From the NCBI GenBank assembly GCA_964607765.1, contig CAZSNT010000013.1, positions 1 through 64,000 on the forward strand: 64,000 bases of DNA, written 5' to 3'. Below are positions 13,370-22,472 of the stretch, piece after piece. How positions within the stretch are numbered: position 1 is the first letter of the stretch; the number at the start of each line of letters is the position of its first letter. The DNA comes from CAZSNT01 sp964607765. Its GTDB lineage: Bacteria; Verrucomicrobiota; Lentisphaeria; Oligosphaerales; JABHEG01. A model generated the notes under the pieces. The model saw nothing but the letters and a program-made list of their open reading frames with translations. It did no database searches and was not told the DNA's origin. The position numbers and the translations under genes are program-made.

Positions 13370-16000
13370 TCAGGAGACGGTCTCCTCGTCATCTGACTGC
13401 ACATCCCAGCCACGCTCCTCGCAGAGCGCGCGCAGTTTCTGCGTCAGGGAAGCCATCTCCGCCTCAAGCGCGGCCAGCCCGCTCCGGGCCTGCTCCGGCT
13501 CACCATCGCGCGCCGACAGGTGTAGAGCTTGAGCCGCCTCTTGAGTGCGCGTCGTCTGGAACACGGCAACGGCGCCCTTCAGGGAATGCGCCAGATTGCT
13601 GACTTCAGGCAGGTCACCCGCTGCCATCGCATCGCGCAGCGTCTGCATCATGTCCGGCACGTCGCGCAGGACCATGTTGACCATGAACGATGCAAGCTCC
13701 TCGTCCCCGTCGACATTTGTGAGGAGAAGATCCACGTCTATGCCTTCGGAGCCGGACTCGGACGGCTGGACGCTGTCATCGGCTTCCCCGGCAGGGCTGA
13801 TCCCCAGTCCGTCGATGATCTGCAGGAGCTTGCGGGCGTTCAAAGGTTTGGATATGTAGCTGTCCATGCCGGCCTCGAGGCAGCGATCGCGGTCACCCTT
13901 CATCGCGTGCGCCGTCATGGCGACGATCGGCACGCCGTGATCCAGCACAGCCGAGCCCGGATCGCGGACCACACCCGTCGCGCTGAGACCGTCCAGCTCC
14001 GGCATCTGTACATCCATCAGCACCAAGTCAAACGTCTCCCGGCTCAGCAGCTCGACCGCCGCCCGGCCGTTGCCCACAATCGTCACGTCGTGCCCCTGTT
14101 TCGTCAGAATGCGGTCTGCCAACTGCTGATTGATCAGATTGTCTTCCGCAAGCATGATGCGCAGACTCGGCCCGAGCTCCTTCCGCGCCTCGTGGGACGA
14201 TACCCCGGACAGCTCGCTCCGACGTATGACCTGCGTGCCCAGTGCTGTCAGCACGGCATCGAACAGCTCGGACTGCTTCACCGGTTTCATCAGGAATGCA
14301 TCCACGCCAAGGCAGCGGCTGCGTCTGGCGTCGCCGGACCGCATGGCAGACGTGAGCATGATGATCGTCAGCCCCGCGTGTCCGGGGCTCTTCCGGAGAC
14401 GCTCGGCCACAGCCAGGCCGTCGACCTCAGGCATGTCGCGGTCGAGAATCATAAGGTGGAACGGCGTGCCGTCGTGCTCAGCGCGCTCCACGGCCACCAA
14501 CGCGGCCCGCCCCCCGGGTACGCTTGTGGGCGATGCGCCCCAATTGCGGAGCATCTCGGCCAGGATTGTGCGGTTGGTCTCATTGTCGTCCACCACGAGC
14601 ACCGGCAACCCCCGGAGCTTGACCGGGGCGATCTGGGTGGGTGTCGGGGCGGGGCGGGACTGCTTCGGAAGTTTAGCGGTGAAGTGGAAGACGCTCCCCG
14701 GCCCCCCGACACGCTGCCTGGGAGCCGCGGAGTCAGCAGCCCCGGACGGCGCTGTGCGGATGGGGCTCTCGACCCAGATCCGCCCACCCATCAGCTCGAC
14801 GAGCTGCACCGAGATGGCCAGGCCCAATCCCGTGCCTCCGAAGCGGCGCGTGGTGGAGCTGTCCGCTTGTGCGAAAGGCTGGAAAATGGCCTCCTGCTTG
14901 GCAGGCGAGATGCCTATCCCCGTATCCCTCACCGCAATGTGCAGCGCCACATCCCTGTCAGTCTCGCCTTCCCGATTGACGCCCACCACCACTTCACCGA
15001 CATCGGTGAACTTGATGGCGTTCCCGACCAGGTTCGTCACGACCTGGCGCAGACGCCCGCTGTCACCCACCAGCGCGTCCGGCACGTCACTGGCCACGTC
15101 CAACGCGAGCTCCACCCCCTTCCCGTGCGCCCTCACGCCCAGCACGCGCAGCGCATCGCCGAACACGCCGCGGAGCGAGAAATCAACCGGGTCAAGCTCC
15201 AGCTTGCCTGCCTCGATCTTGGAGAAGTCCAGGATGTCATTCAGCAGCCGCATCAACGTGTCCGCGCTCGTGTCGACCGCGTTCAGATACTGCGTCTGCT
15301 CCTGGGTCAACTCTGTGTCGAGCGCCAGCTCCGTCATGCCGATGATACCGTTCATCGGCGTGCGAATCTCGTGGCTCATATTGGCAAGGAACTGGCTCTT
15401 GAACTCGCTCGCGGCCTCGGCGGCATCTTTCGCTTCGCGCAGGTCGTGCTGCGTCACCTCGAGCTGTGCCACCGCCTGAGCCAAGGCCGTGTTCGTGCGG
15501 ATCGCGTTCTGGTACGACGACAGCAGCAGGCCGAGCATCCGGCTGCGGCCGGCTGCGATCTCGTGCCGCTCGCCGGCAAAGAAGACTTGAATCGGCTGAG
15601 CCGTCGACTCGCCGCTGTGCATGTCACGGTTCGCGAGCACTTCCTCAATCCGCGAGAGAAGCACCTGATCGTCGTACGGCTTGGTCACAAAGCTGTCCGC
15701 GCCGCTCTCCAGCGCGTGAATCACCTCCACGGGATCGGTCAATGACGTGAGGAGGATCACGGGCAGGGACGCCGTTGCGGCATGCGCGCGGAGGTGTCGG
15801 CACAGCGCGTATCCGTCTATGCCCGGCATCAGGATGTCGCTGACTACCACATCAGGAACGGCATTGCCGATGGCGGCCAGAGCTGCTTCGCCGTTGTTCG
15901 CCACGGTCGCGCTGTAGCCATTCTCTTCGAGAGTGAACTTCAGAATCAACGCTTGAGTCGAGCTGTCCTCGACAATCAAAACGGCTGGTTTTATGCTCAT
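13370..16000 (-). CDS. Hybrid histidine kinase REC-HisKA-HATPase-REC-REC-HPt
   Basis: 876 aa, cytoplasmic, with no transmembrane sensor. Domains: receiver (Asp55 in SDILMPGIDG) at 1-125; a coiled-coil linker; HisKA with His210 (NMSHEIRTPMNG); HATPase (VGNAIKFTD, then DTGIGIS, then GGTGLGLAIS) at about 260-440; receiver 2 (LDRDMPEVDG) at about 465-590; receiver 3 (MDVQMPELDG) at about 615-740; and a C-terminal HPt (AHSLKGAVAVF) at about 770-865. It heads the chemosensory operon. A receiver-first kinase without its own sensor would be driven by CheA phosphate, so it may be the output of the array, replacing the GGDEF protein WspR. That role is inferred. Confidence 0.93.
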   Translation of the reverse strand: MSIKPAVLIVEDSSTQALILKFTLEENGYSATVANNGEAALAAIGNAVPDVVVSDILMPGIDGYALCRHLRAHAATASLPVILLTSLTDPVEVIHALESGADSFVTKPYDDQVLLSRIEEVLANRDMHSGESTAQPIQVFFAGERHEIAAGRSRMLGLLLSSYQNAIRTNTALAQAVAQLEVTQHDLREAKDAAEAASEFKSQFLANMSHEIRTPMNGIIGMTELALDTELTQEQTQYLNAVDTSADTLMRLLNDILDFSKIEAGKLELDPVDFSLRGVFGDALRVLGVRAHGKGVELALDVASDVPDALVGDSGRLRQVVTNLVGNAIKFTDVGEVVVGVNREGETDRDVALHIAVRDTGIGISPAKQEAIFQPFAQADSSTTRRFGGTGLGLAISVQLVELMGGRIWVESPIRTAPSGAADSAAPRQRVGGPGSVFHFTAKLPKQSRPAPTPTQIAPVKLRGLPVLVVDDNETNRTILAEMLRNWGASPTSVPGGRAALVAVERAEHDGTPFHLMILDRDMPEVDGLAVAERLRKSPGHAGLTIIMLTSAMRSGDARRSRCLGVDAFLMKPVKQSELFDAVLTALGTQVIRRSELSGVSSHEARKELGPSLRIMLAEDNLINQQLADRILTKQGHDVTIVGNGRAAVELLSRETFDLVLMDVQMPELDGLSATGVVRDPGSAVLDHGVPIVAMTAHAMKGDRDRCLEAGMDSYISKPLNARKLLQIIDGLGISPAGEADDSVQPSESGSEGIDVDLLLTNVDGDEELASFMVNMVLRDVPDMMQTLRDAMAAGDLPEVSNLAHSLKGAVAVFQTTRTQEAAQALHLSARDGEPEQARSGLAALEAEMASLTQKLRALCEERGWDVQSDDEETVS

Positions 16001-16096
16001 CGGTGGGTGTGCCTGTGATGCGTGAGCCGCAGCGGTCGCGTTTGGCGTCGGTGCGGCCGGAAGTGGATCCGCCGCAGCAACCGCTCTCCTGCATCG

Positions 16097-16125
16097 AACC
16101 TACTGCTCGACGAGGGCCAAGTCAA
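16097..16125 (-). promoter_or_regulatory. Candidate sigma-70 promoter for the chemosensory operon
   Basis: On the minus strand, TTGACT (16125-16120) and TAGGTT (16102-16097) are separated by 17 bases, about 95 nt upstream of the hybrid-kinase start. It matches the key -35 positions and the first, second and last -10 positions. The rest of 16001-16225 shows no other clear signal. Predicted from sequence only. Confidence 0.4.
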
Positions 16126-16225
16126 GGATGGACACGGGCGCCCGTCAGCTTGCTTCCGGGTAATCCCGGTACACGTTAGTGCACGCGCCGAACCGGCCGA
16201 TGAGTCAACAGGATACCCCCCCTCC

Positions 16226-18106
16226 ATGAAAACTGCACTGCGCCTGACACTTGTCTGCTCCGCGCTGCTCTGCGCCGACACCGCACTCGCTCAGACCAAG
16301 GCCAAGCCCAAACGCCAGCCCAAACGCGGCCGAGCCGTCCTGAGCGTGCCTGACGTTGCCCGCAAAGACGTCATCTGTTTCGCGCTTTACACGGTACACG
16401 CGCGCACGCTCAAACTGACCGCGCAGCTGTACCCTCTGGAACCGGACGAAGACCGTACCGTGCGCCTGGAGGTGCAGCGGGGCGGCGCCTGGCAGCAGAT
16501 CGCCGAGACCGAAATCATCGAGAAAGGCTGGACCGCTCCGTTCCGTGTGCCTGAGTGGGATGACACGCGCGACGTCCCCTACCGCGTCGCCCACGGTACG
16601 GAGGCGACTTACGAGGGGCTGGTCCGCCGCAACCCGGTCGACAAGCAGGAGGTCGTTGTCGCAGGATTCACCGGCAACTCAATCCATGCGGGGCACGGCG
16701 GCGACATCTCGCGCGCCGACATTGTTGCCAACGTACGCAAAGCAGACGCAGATCTGCTGTTTTTCTCCGGCGACCAGGTGTACGACCACAACCGCCACTA
16801 CGCCGCCTGGCTCAAGTTCGGGCGCGACTTCGGCGATATCATCCGCGACCGCCCCACCGTGACCATCCCGGACGACCACGATGTCGGGCAAGCCAATCTC
16901 TGGGGCGCAGGCGGCAGGAAGTCCAAGACCGGCGCGGGCCACGACGGGGGTTACTTCAAGTCGGCCGAGTACGTCAAGGAAGTGGAGCGCGCTCAGACCA
17001 GCCACCTGCCCGACCCGTTCGACCCGCGCCCGGTCGGACAGGACATCGGCGTTTACTACACGAACCTGACCTGGGGCCGCATCAGCTTCGCCATTCTGGA
17101 AGACCGCAAGTTCAAATCCGGTCCTTCCGGCCTCGTCCCCAAGCAAGGCCCGCGCCCGGACCACATCCGCAACCCGGACTACGACCCCAAGAGCGTCGAC
17201 GTCGACGGTGCCGTGCTGCTCGGCGAGAGGCAGCTTGCGTTCCTCGATCACTGGGCCCGGGATTGGACGGGGGCCGACATGAAAGTCGCGCTGAGCCAGA
17301 CCATCTTCTGCGGCGGCGCGCACATCCACGGCAGCGCGAACGGGCGCCTGCACGCCGACATGGACTCGAACGGCTGGCCGCAGAGCGGGCGCAACCGCGC
17401 CGTCAAAGCGCTCCGCAAAGCCTTCGCTTTCCACTACGCCGGCGATCAGCACCTGGCAACCATCTTCCACCACGGTGTCGATGAGTGGCGCGACTCGATC
17501 GTCTCGTTCTGCGTCCCGTCCATTGCCAATCTCTACCTGCGCTGGTGGGATCCGGTGGAGCCGGGCCTGAACCGCGAGCCGGGCCAGCAGCCGCACCTTG
17601 GCGACCACCGCGACGGGTTCGGTAACCGCGTCACCTGTTACGCCGTGGCAAACCCGAAGAAGAAACCGAACGGTGGCACCAAGCTGACAACGCGCGCCGC
17701 CGGATTCGGCATCGTGCGATTCAACAAAGCCACTCGCAAGATCACCATGGAATGCTGGCCGCGCAACATCGATATTGCAGCCCGAGACGTCAAGCCCTAC
17801 CCCGGCTGGCCCCTGACGATCGACCAGCTCGACAACTACGCACGCAAGGCCGTCGCCTGGCTGCCGGAGCTCCGGATCAGCGTGCCAAGCCAAGTCGTCA
17901 AAGTCATCACTGAACCGGGCGGGGAGTTGGTCTATGCCCTGCGTGTCCGCGGCACCACGTTCCGGCCCAAGGTCTTTGCACCAGGCAACTACACGCTCGA
18001 GATCGGGGAAGGCCCGGCCATGAAAACGTTGAAAGACGTCCCTGCCGGCACCGACACGCCCGGTAAGACACTGAGAATCGACCTGAAAGGCAGCACGTCA
18101 CGGTAA
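16226..18106 (+). CDS. Exported PhoD-like metallophosphatase
   Basis: 626 aa, starting at MKTALRLTLVCSALLCADTALAQ, a clear signal peptide. The upstream in-frame extension lies in the promoter region of the divergent operon. An N-terminal beta-sandwich (about 35-145) is followed by a PhoD-type calcineurin-like domain with metal-ligand motifs FSGDQVYDHN and IPDDHDVGQANLWG, and a later FHYAGDQHLATI. PhoD enzymes hydrolyse phosphodiesters or phosphomonoesters outside the cytoplasm. The C-terminal ~100 residues (from LRISVPSQVVKVITEPGGE) look like another beta-sandwich. The substrate here is unknown. Confidence 0.8.
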   Translation: MKTALRLTLVCSALLCADTALAQTKAKPKRQPKRGRAVLSVPDVARKDVICFALYTVHARTLKLTAQLYPLEPDEDRTVRLEVQRGGAWQQIAETEIIEKGWTAPFRVPEWDDTRDVPYRVAHGTEATYEGLVRRNPVDKQEVVVAGFTGNSIHAGHGGDISRADIVANVRKADADLLFFSGDQVYDHNRHYAAWLKFGRDFGDIIRDRPTVTIPDDHDVGQANLWGAGGRKSKTGAGHDGGYFKSAEYVKEVERAQTSHLPDPFDPRPVGQDIGVYYTNLTWGRISFAILEDRKFKSGPSGLVPKQGPRPDHIRNPDYDPKSVDVDGAVLLGERQLAFLDHWARDWTGADMKVALSQTIFCGGAHIHGSANGRLHADMDSNGWPQSGRNRAVKALRKAFAFHYAGDQHLATIFHHGVDEWRDSIVSFCVPSIANLYLRWWDPVEPGLNREPGQQPHLGDHRDGFGNRVTCYAVANPKKKPNGGTKLTTRAAGFGIVRFNKATRKITMECWPRNIDIAARDVKPYPGWPLTIDQLDNYARKAVAWLPELRISVPSQVVKVITEPGGELVYALRVRGTTFRPKVFAPGNYTLEIGEGPAMKTLKDVPAGTDTPGKTLRIDLKGSTSR

Positions 18107-18194
18107 CGCGGCCTGAGCCACCGGGACGTGCGCCCCATCTGCAGCGCGTCCATGCTGGGCGCACACACGGTTTGGTGCTATTGGGGACACAAGG

Positions 18195-19013
18195 ATGAAA
18201 GTCGGCGTATACGTGGATGTTGCCAATCTTGCCATGAACGGCGGTTTTGGCATGCGTTATGAAGTCCTGCGCGCCTTCGCCTGCAGGGACGGCGCCGAGG
18301 CGGTCCGCCTCAATGCCTACATCAGTTACGACGACGACAAGGCGGACACCGATGCAGGCTATAGGAGGCGGCAATTCCGCTTCCATTCTGCCTTGCGCGA
18401 CGTGGGATACAAGGTCGTCCTGAAAAAGACCAAATGGTACGAGGACGAAGCCGGTGTGCGGGTTGGCAAAGCCAATGCCGACCTCGACCTGGCCGTTGAT
18501 GCTCTATTGCAGTCAGAGAGCCTCGACCGTGTCATCCTGGCCACCGGTGACGGCGACTTCGTCAAAGTCATCAACGCCTTGCAGAACAAAGGGCGCCGAG
18601 TGGAGGTGATCGGTTTTGGGAACGTCTCTGCCGATCTGGCGCGAGAGGCCGACCTCTATACATCGGGTTACCTGATTCCCGGTCTCTTGCCTATCATACG
18701 CAACGAGGCGCCGCAAGAATGGGACGGACCGAACGGATGTGTGAGGGGCGTGTTCTATGCACACGATGCCGTGAAGAGGTTCGGTTGGCTACGCTATCTC
18801 ACAACCGTTGAAGCGCAACTGTGGCGCACTGATGCACGCGACCCGGGATCACCCTATGGCACTGTCTTCTGCCATGACTCAGAGCTGCCTCACACCGTCG
18901 ACGCCGCCAGACTTCCCAATCGAAGCATTCTCTTTGAGTTCAGGATAGTCGAAGGCGTTGAGGCCGGCAAGACAAGAGCGGTGGATCTGCACCTGATCAA
19001 GGCCAGAACATAG
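18195..19013 (+). CDS. NYN (PIN-like) nuclease domain protein with cold-shock-like C-terminus
   Basis: 272 aa. The N-terminal ~165 residues match NYN/LabA-type PIN nucleases, with acidic metal-site clusters in YVDVANLAMNG, ADLDLAVDALL and ATGDGDFVKVIN. The C-terminal ~90 residues (GCVRGVFYAHDAVKRFGWLRYL, then GTVFCHDSEL, then NRSILFEFRIVEG and KTRAVDLHLIKA) follow the cold-shock-domain pattern of an OB-fold nucleic-acid binder. Together they suggest an RNA-targeting nuclease. The substrate is unknown. ATG 18195 is preceded by the weak site ACAAGG. It is a single gene with gaps on both sides. Confidence 0.75.
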   Translation: MKVGVYVDVANLAMNGGFGMRYEVLRAFACRDGAEAVRLNAYISYDDDKADTDAGYRRRQFRFHSALRDVGYKVVLKKTKWYEDEAGVRVGKANADLDLAVDALLQSESLDRVILATGDGDFVKVINALQNKGRRVEVIGFGNVSADLAREADLYTSGYLIPGLLPIIRNEAPQEWDGPNGCVRGVFYAHDAVKRFGWLRYLTTVEAQLWRTDARDPGSPYGTVFCHDSELPHTVDAARLPNRSILFEFRIVEGVEAGKTRAVDLHLIKART

Positions 19014-19280
19014 GACGCTGACTGACTCGCGATCTTGGGGGCCTGCCCTGTGCCGTGTTCTGCGAAGCCGTACGTGCCGAGGGCGTCGGCGTCTGCCGAC
19101 CAGGCGATCAGTTCCCTGAGGAGCTGTCCTCTTCATGGTTGGGGGGGGGGTTGAAACAACGGATTCCTGAGGCAGGTTTGGTCACCATCCGCCGTACAGA
19201 AGAAAGCCCCATGCATCCTGATCCGTTGCCGTATCATCAGACCACAGAGCACCAACAGGCAGAAAGAGGGACTACTAACA

Positions 19281-20036
19281 GTGAATAATCGGATCAAGCA
19301 ATCAGTCTCCAAGTGGTGTTTCGGCAAGATCCCGCTGCCCGAGTTCGCGGCGGCTTGCGCCAAGATGGGCTTGCAGGGCATCGAACTCCTGAAACCGGTC
19401 GACTTCCCCGTGCTCAAGGAACACGGTCTGGTGTGCCCGATGACATCCTGCGGCACGCTGCCGAAGGGGCTCAACCACGTCGAGTACCATGGGCCTTCAC
19501 TCACCGCCATCCGCGAAGCGATCGAGGCGACGTCTGCCGCGGGATTCCCGAACGTAATCTGCTTCTCGGGCAATCGTGACGGGATCGACGAGGAGGAAGG
19601 GATCGGCAACTGCGTCACGGCCCTCAAACAGGTAGCGGCGCTGGCGGAGCAGAAGAACATCACGATCTGCATGGAGCTGTTGAACTCCAAACGCAATCAC
19701 AAGGACTATCACTGCGACCGCACGTCGTGGGGAGTCGAAGTCTGCAAGCGCGTGGGCAGCCCGAACGTCAAACTGCTCTACGACGTCTACCACATGCAGA
19801 TCATGGAAGGCGATGTCATCGCGACCATCCGGGAGAGCATCGATTACATCGGTCACTTCCACACGGGCGGCGTACCCGGCCGCCACGAAATCGACGACAC
19901 GCAGGAGCTGAATTACCCGGCCATCATGCGTGCCATCGCCGAAAGCGGCTACACTGGCTATGTCGGGCACGAGTTCATCCCGGTACGGGACCCGCTCACA
20001 TCCCTGCGCGAAGCGGTCGAACTCTGCGACGTGTGA
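19281..20036 (+). CDS. Hydroxypyruvate isomerase-like TIM-barrel enzyme
   Basis: 251 aa, GTG start with AAAGAGGG upstream. It has the xylose-isomerase-like TIM barrel of the hydroxypyruvate isomerase subgroup: KWCFGKIPLPEFAAACAKMGLQGIELL at the start, metal-site Glu in ICMELLNSKRNHKDY, Asp in LLYDVYHMQIMEGD, His in GHFHTGGVPGRHEID and a final Glu in GYVGHEFIP. These enzymes isomerise hydroxypyruvate and tartronate semialdehyde or related sugar acids in the cytoplasm. No signal peptide is present. It may be co-transcribed with the lipoprotein gene 84 nt downstream. Confidence 0.85.
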   Translation: MNNRIKQSVSKWCFGKIPLPEFAAACAKMGLQGIELLKPVDFPVLKEHGLVCPMTSCGTLPKGLNHVEYHGPSLTAIREAIEATSAAGFPNVICFSGNRDGIDEEEGIGNCVTALKQVAALAEQKNITICMELLNSKRNHKDYHCDRTSWGVEVCKRVGSPNVKLLYDVYHMQIMEGDVIATIRESIDYIGHFHTGGVPGRHEIDDTQELNYPAIMRAIAESGYTGYVGHEFIPVRDPLTSLREAVELCDV

Positions 20037-20120
20037 ACCTGTTCGATTGCGGTCGGCAGCTGTCGATTGCATCCGATCGCTGTCGAGTTTTCTCGCAGAC
20101 AAGTAACGGAGTCTGATGCC

Positions 20121-21308
20121 ATGACACACACACCACGCCTCGCAGCCTTCGTGCTGCCGATCCTCGCTCTCCTCTCCGCCGCCGGCTGCCGGACGCCGAG
20201 CAGTGCCATGCTGGGCTCAGACGAGACAGCGCTCACAGCGCCCGTGATCTGCCAGACAGTCGCGGCATTCTACCGCCCGGAGAGCTCCACGTTCAGCCTC
20301 GACGGTAAGTTCCTCTACGTGACCAACTGCGGCTCCGGGTTCTACGGCGTCGATGCCAAGGGCGAGAAGCAGTTCTCACTGGCCCACGAGAAGGGGGCTG
20401 TCAGCAAGCTCGCGGTGGCCGAGGACGGCACGTTGACCATGATCAATCCCCGATTCGTTCCCAACACGTCCGGCGCCCTCGGCATCGCCGCGCTCCCCAT
20501 CGCGACGAACACGTTTCCCGCCGGTACGCTCTTCTTCAACTCCGGGTTCTTCATGCAGACCGATGCCGACGACAAGTATATCGACAGCCAGAGAGAACTC
20601 GACCCGGCCATCGTGATCATCGAACCGGACTCGGGGAGGCTCCTGGGCAAGATCTCTCTGGCGATGGATGCCCCGCTCTGCAAGGCGATCCGGAACCCGA
20701 TCTTCATCCCCAACGGCATGTGCTTCGACCATGAGGGGAATCTCTATTTTGCTGAAACCGGGGCTGCCAATGAACTCATCAAAGGCGCGGGCGTGATCAC
20801 ATCCAAGTCCGGCGTCGTCAAGATCCCACACACGGCCATCGACGCGCTGGCGACGGGAAAATCGGCGGCAGGCCTGAAATTCCTCGAAGCGCCGAGCATC
20901 AACGGTGTCGGGTTTGACAGGGAAACAGACACTCTGCTTCTGCTGACCTTCAGTGGTGCTGAATCCGGCGACGCGCTCTACAAGGTCACGCGCACGCAGT
21001 TCGAGGCCGGGATCCTGCCCGAGCCGTTCGTCACAGGCCAGGGCAGACTGGATGGTGTGGTCGTCACGCCGGGACGCAAGCTGCTGGTCACAGACGTGAC
21101 CAACAAACGACTGTTGGAGATCGATCAAGCGGGGAGAGTGGAGGCACTCGACCTAGCCGGCAAAGGACATTTCGAAGGCCCGTCGGACGTCAAGATCAGG
21201 ACGCTCGAAGACGGCACGTCCATTGTCATCCTCCCGGAACAGGAGTTCACGGCCCCGAAGACCTGGACCCAGCGCGTCCACGTCATAAGACTCCCGGCCG
21301 GATACTGA
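20121..21308 (+). CDS. Beta-propeller lipoprotein (SMP-30/NHL-like)
   Basis: 395 aa. Start ATG 20121, with CGGAG upstream. MTHTPRLAAFVLPILALLSAAGC ends in a lipobox, so the mature protein is lipid-anchored at Cys23. Repeated four-stranded blade-like motifs follow (STFSLDGKFLYVTNCGSG, PNGMCFDHEGNLYFAETG, DGVVVTPGRKLLVTDVTN, EGPSDVKIRTLEDGTSIVI), as in SMP-30/NHL propellers. The ligand or reaction is unknown; a sugar lactonase or binding role is possible. It lies between the isomerase-like gene and the coiled-coil protein gene, all on the same strand. Confidence 0.7.
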   Translation: MTHTPRLAAFVLPILALLSAAGCRTPSSAMLGSDETALTAPVICQTVAAFYRPESSTFSLDGKFLYVTNCGSGFYGVDAKGEKQFSLAHEKGAVSKLAVAEDGTLTMINPRFVPNTSGALGIAALPIATNTFPAGTLFFNSGFFMQTDADDKYIDSQRELDPAIVIIEPDSGRLLGKISLAMDAPLCKAIRNPIFIPNGMCFDHEGNLYFAETGAANELIKGAGVITSKSGVVKIPHTAIDALATGKSAAGLKFLEAPSINGVGFDRETDTLLLLTFSGAESGDALYKVTRTQFEAGILPEPFVTGQGRLDGVVVTPGRKLLVTDVTNKRLLEIDQAGRVEALDLAGKGHFEGPSDVKIRTLEDGTSIVILPEQEFTAPKTWTQRVHVIRLPAGY

Positions 21309-21341
21309 TCAGCACACATAAACCGCACAGGGAGAGAGATC

Positions 21342-22373
21342 ATGTCTAAGATTCTGATTGGCGTATTGCTCGGAGCGTGCCTTCTGCTGACCGCCGCGTA
21401 TATGCAGAGTCGGGCGCAGCTGGACGCGTTGCAGCGCGAGAATGGGGAACTGCAGATGGCCGCGGCCAAGGCAGAACGGTCGGTAGCGGCGGCGGAGCGC
21501 ATGCGTGAGGATGCGCGGTCTGCGGTGACGGCATTGGAGCAGCAGCTCGCCGCGACAAAGCGCCGTGAGGAAGCCGTCGTCAGGAAGATGCTGCAACAGG
21601 AAGCGCCGGACGAGCAACCTGGAGTGACGACTGCCATCGAACTCGACCCGGCGTTCGAGGCGCAGCCAGCGGAAGAGCCCGGCGAGAAGAAAGGTCCGAT
21701 GGCCGGGTACATGAAGAAGCTCCAGGAACTCATGGACAAGCCGGAGATGCGCGAAGCGATGCGGAGCCAGCAGAAGATGATGCTGAACACGATGTACGGT
21801 GCGCTCTTCGACAAACTCAAGCTGGATCCGGAACGACTCGAGCTGTTCAAAGACCTGCTGGTGGACCAGCAGATGGCCGGGTTCAGCGCGATGGGCGCTG
21901 GGGGGCCGGCAGACATCCAGGAAGTCCACGCGGGAACGAACGACGCGGTCCGCGAGCTTCTGAGCGAGGAGGAGTTCGACGTATTCGAGGACTACCAGAA
22001 CACACTGGCCGAGAGGCTGACCATCAGCCAACTGGAACCGGTCCTGACGCAAAAGGCCATCCCCCTGACAGAGGTCCAGAAGGAAGAGCTGATCACCCTG
22101 ATGGTCGAGGAACGCCTTTCGGTCGCACTCCCCGACCCCAAGGAACAGCAGAAGCGGTGGCTCCAAGGTGGGTTCGACGAAGCCGATGTCGAGAAACTCC
22201 TCAAACAGCAGGAGGACATGAACCAGCGCATCCAGGACCGCGCCAGCGAGGTCCTCAGCGACGCCCAGGTTGAGGCGCTGCGCACGTTCCAGGAAAGCCA
22301 GATGCAAATGCAACGCCTCGGCATGCAGATGATGAAGGGCTTCATGGGCACAGACAGCGAAGAGCAGGAGTGA
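21342..22373 (+). CDS. Membrane-anchored coiled-coil protein, 343 aa
   Basis: ATG 21342 is preceded by GGAGAGAG. One N-terminal hydrophobic segment (ILIGVLLGACLLLTAAYM) is followed by a long heptad-rich coiled coil (about 24-85), an acidic Pro-rich linker, and a helical Met/Gln-rich domain to the end (QMQMQRLGMQMMKGFMG). No catalytic family is recognised. It is predicted to be anchored with the bulk in the periplasm. Its stop codon overlaps, as TGATG, the start of a decayed fucosidase gene. Confidence 0.65.
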   Translation: MSKILIGVLLGACLLLTAAYMQSRAQLDALQRENGELQMAAAKAERSVAAAERMREDARSAVTALEQQLAATKRREEAVVRKMLQQEAPDEQPGVTTAIELDPAFEAQPAEEPGEKKGPMAGYMKKLQELMDKPEMREAMRSQQKMMLNTMYGALFDKLKLDPERLELFKDLLVDQQMAGFSAMGAGGPADIQEVHAGTNDAVRELLSEEEFDVFEDYQNTLAERLTISQLEPVLTQKAIPLTEVQKEELITLMVEERLSVALPDPKEQQKRWLQGGFDEADVEKLLKQQEDMNQRIQDRASEVLSDAQVEALRTFQESQMQMQRLGMQMMKGFMGTDSEEQE

Positions 22374-22472
22374 TGTCTGACCGGCCCGATGCCATTGTGA
22401 CGCCGTCCGCTGCATAGCAGCGCTGGCACGACCTCGAGCTCGGGATGTTCTTCCACTTCGACATCAAGTCAG
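22373..22472 (+). pseudogene. Remnant of an alpha-L-fucosidase (GH29-like) gene start
   Basis: Read from ATG 22373, the frame gives MSDRPDAIVTPSAA, a TAG stop at 22415, then QRWHDLELGMFFHFDIKS. The latter resembles the N-terminal strand of GH29-type fucosidases (W-x-D-x-E-x-G-M-F-x-H-F). The similarity ends at about 22472, where the 3' end of the convergent GH43-like gene begins. The TAG may be a point mutation of CAG. The body of the gene is missing, so this looks like a nonsense-mutated, truncated leftover of a gene once coupled to the upstream CDS. Confidence 0.5.

Noticed and set aside
13529..15745. 738-codon open frame on the plus strand
   Set aside because: Shadow of the hybrid kinase gene; His/Arg/Val-rich, no motif.
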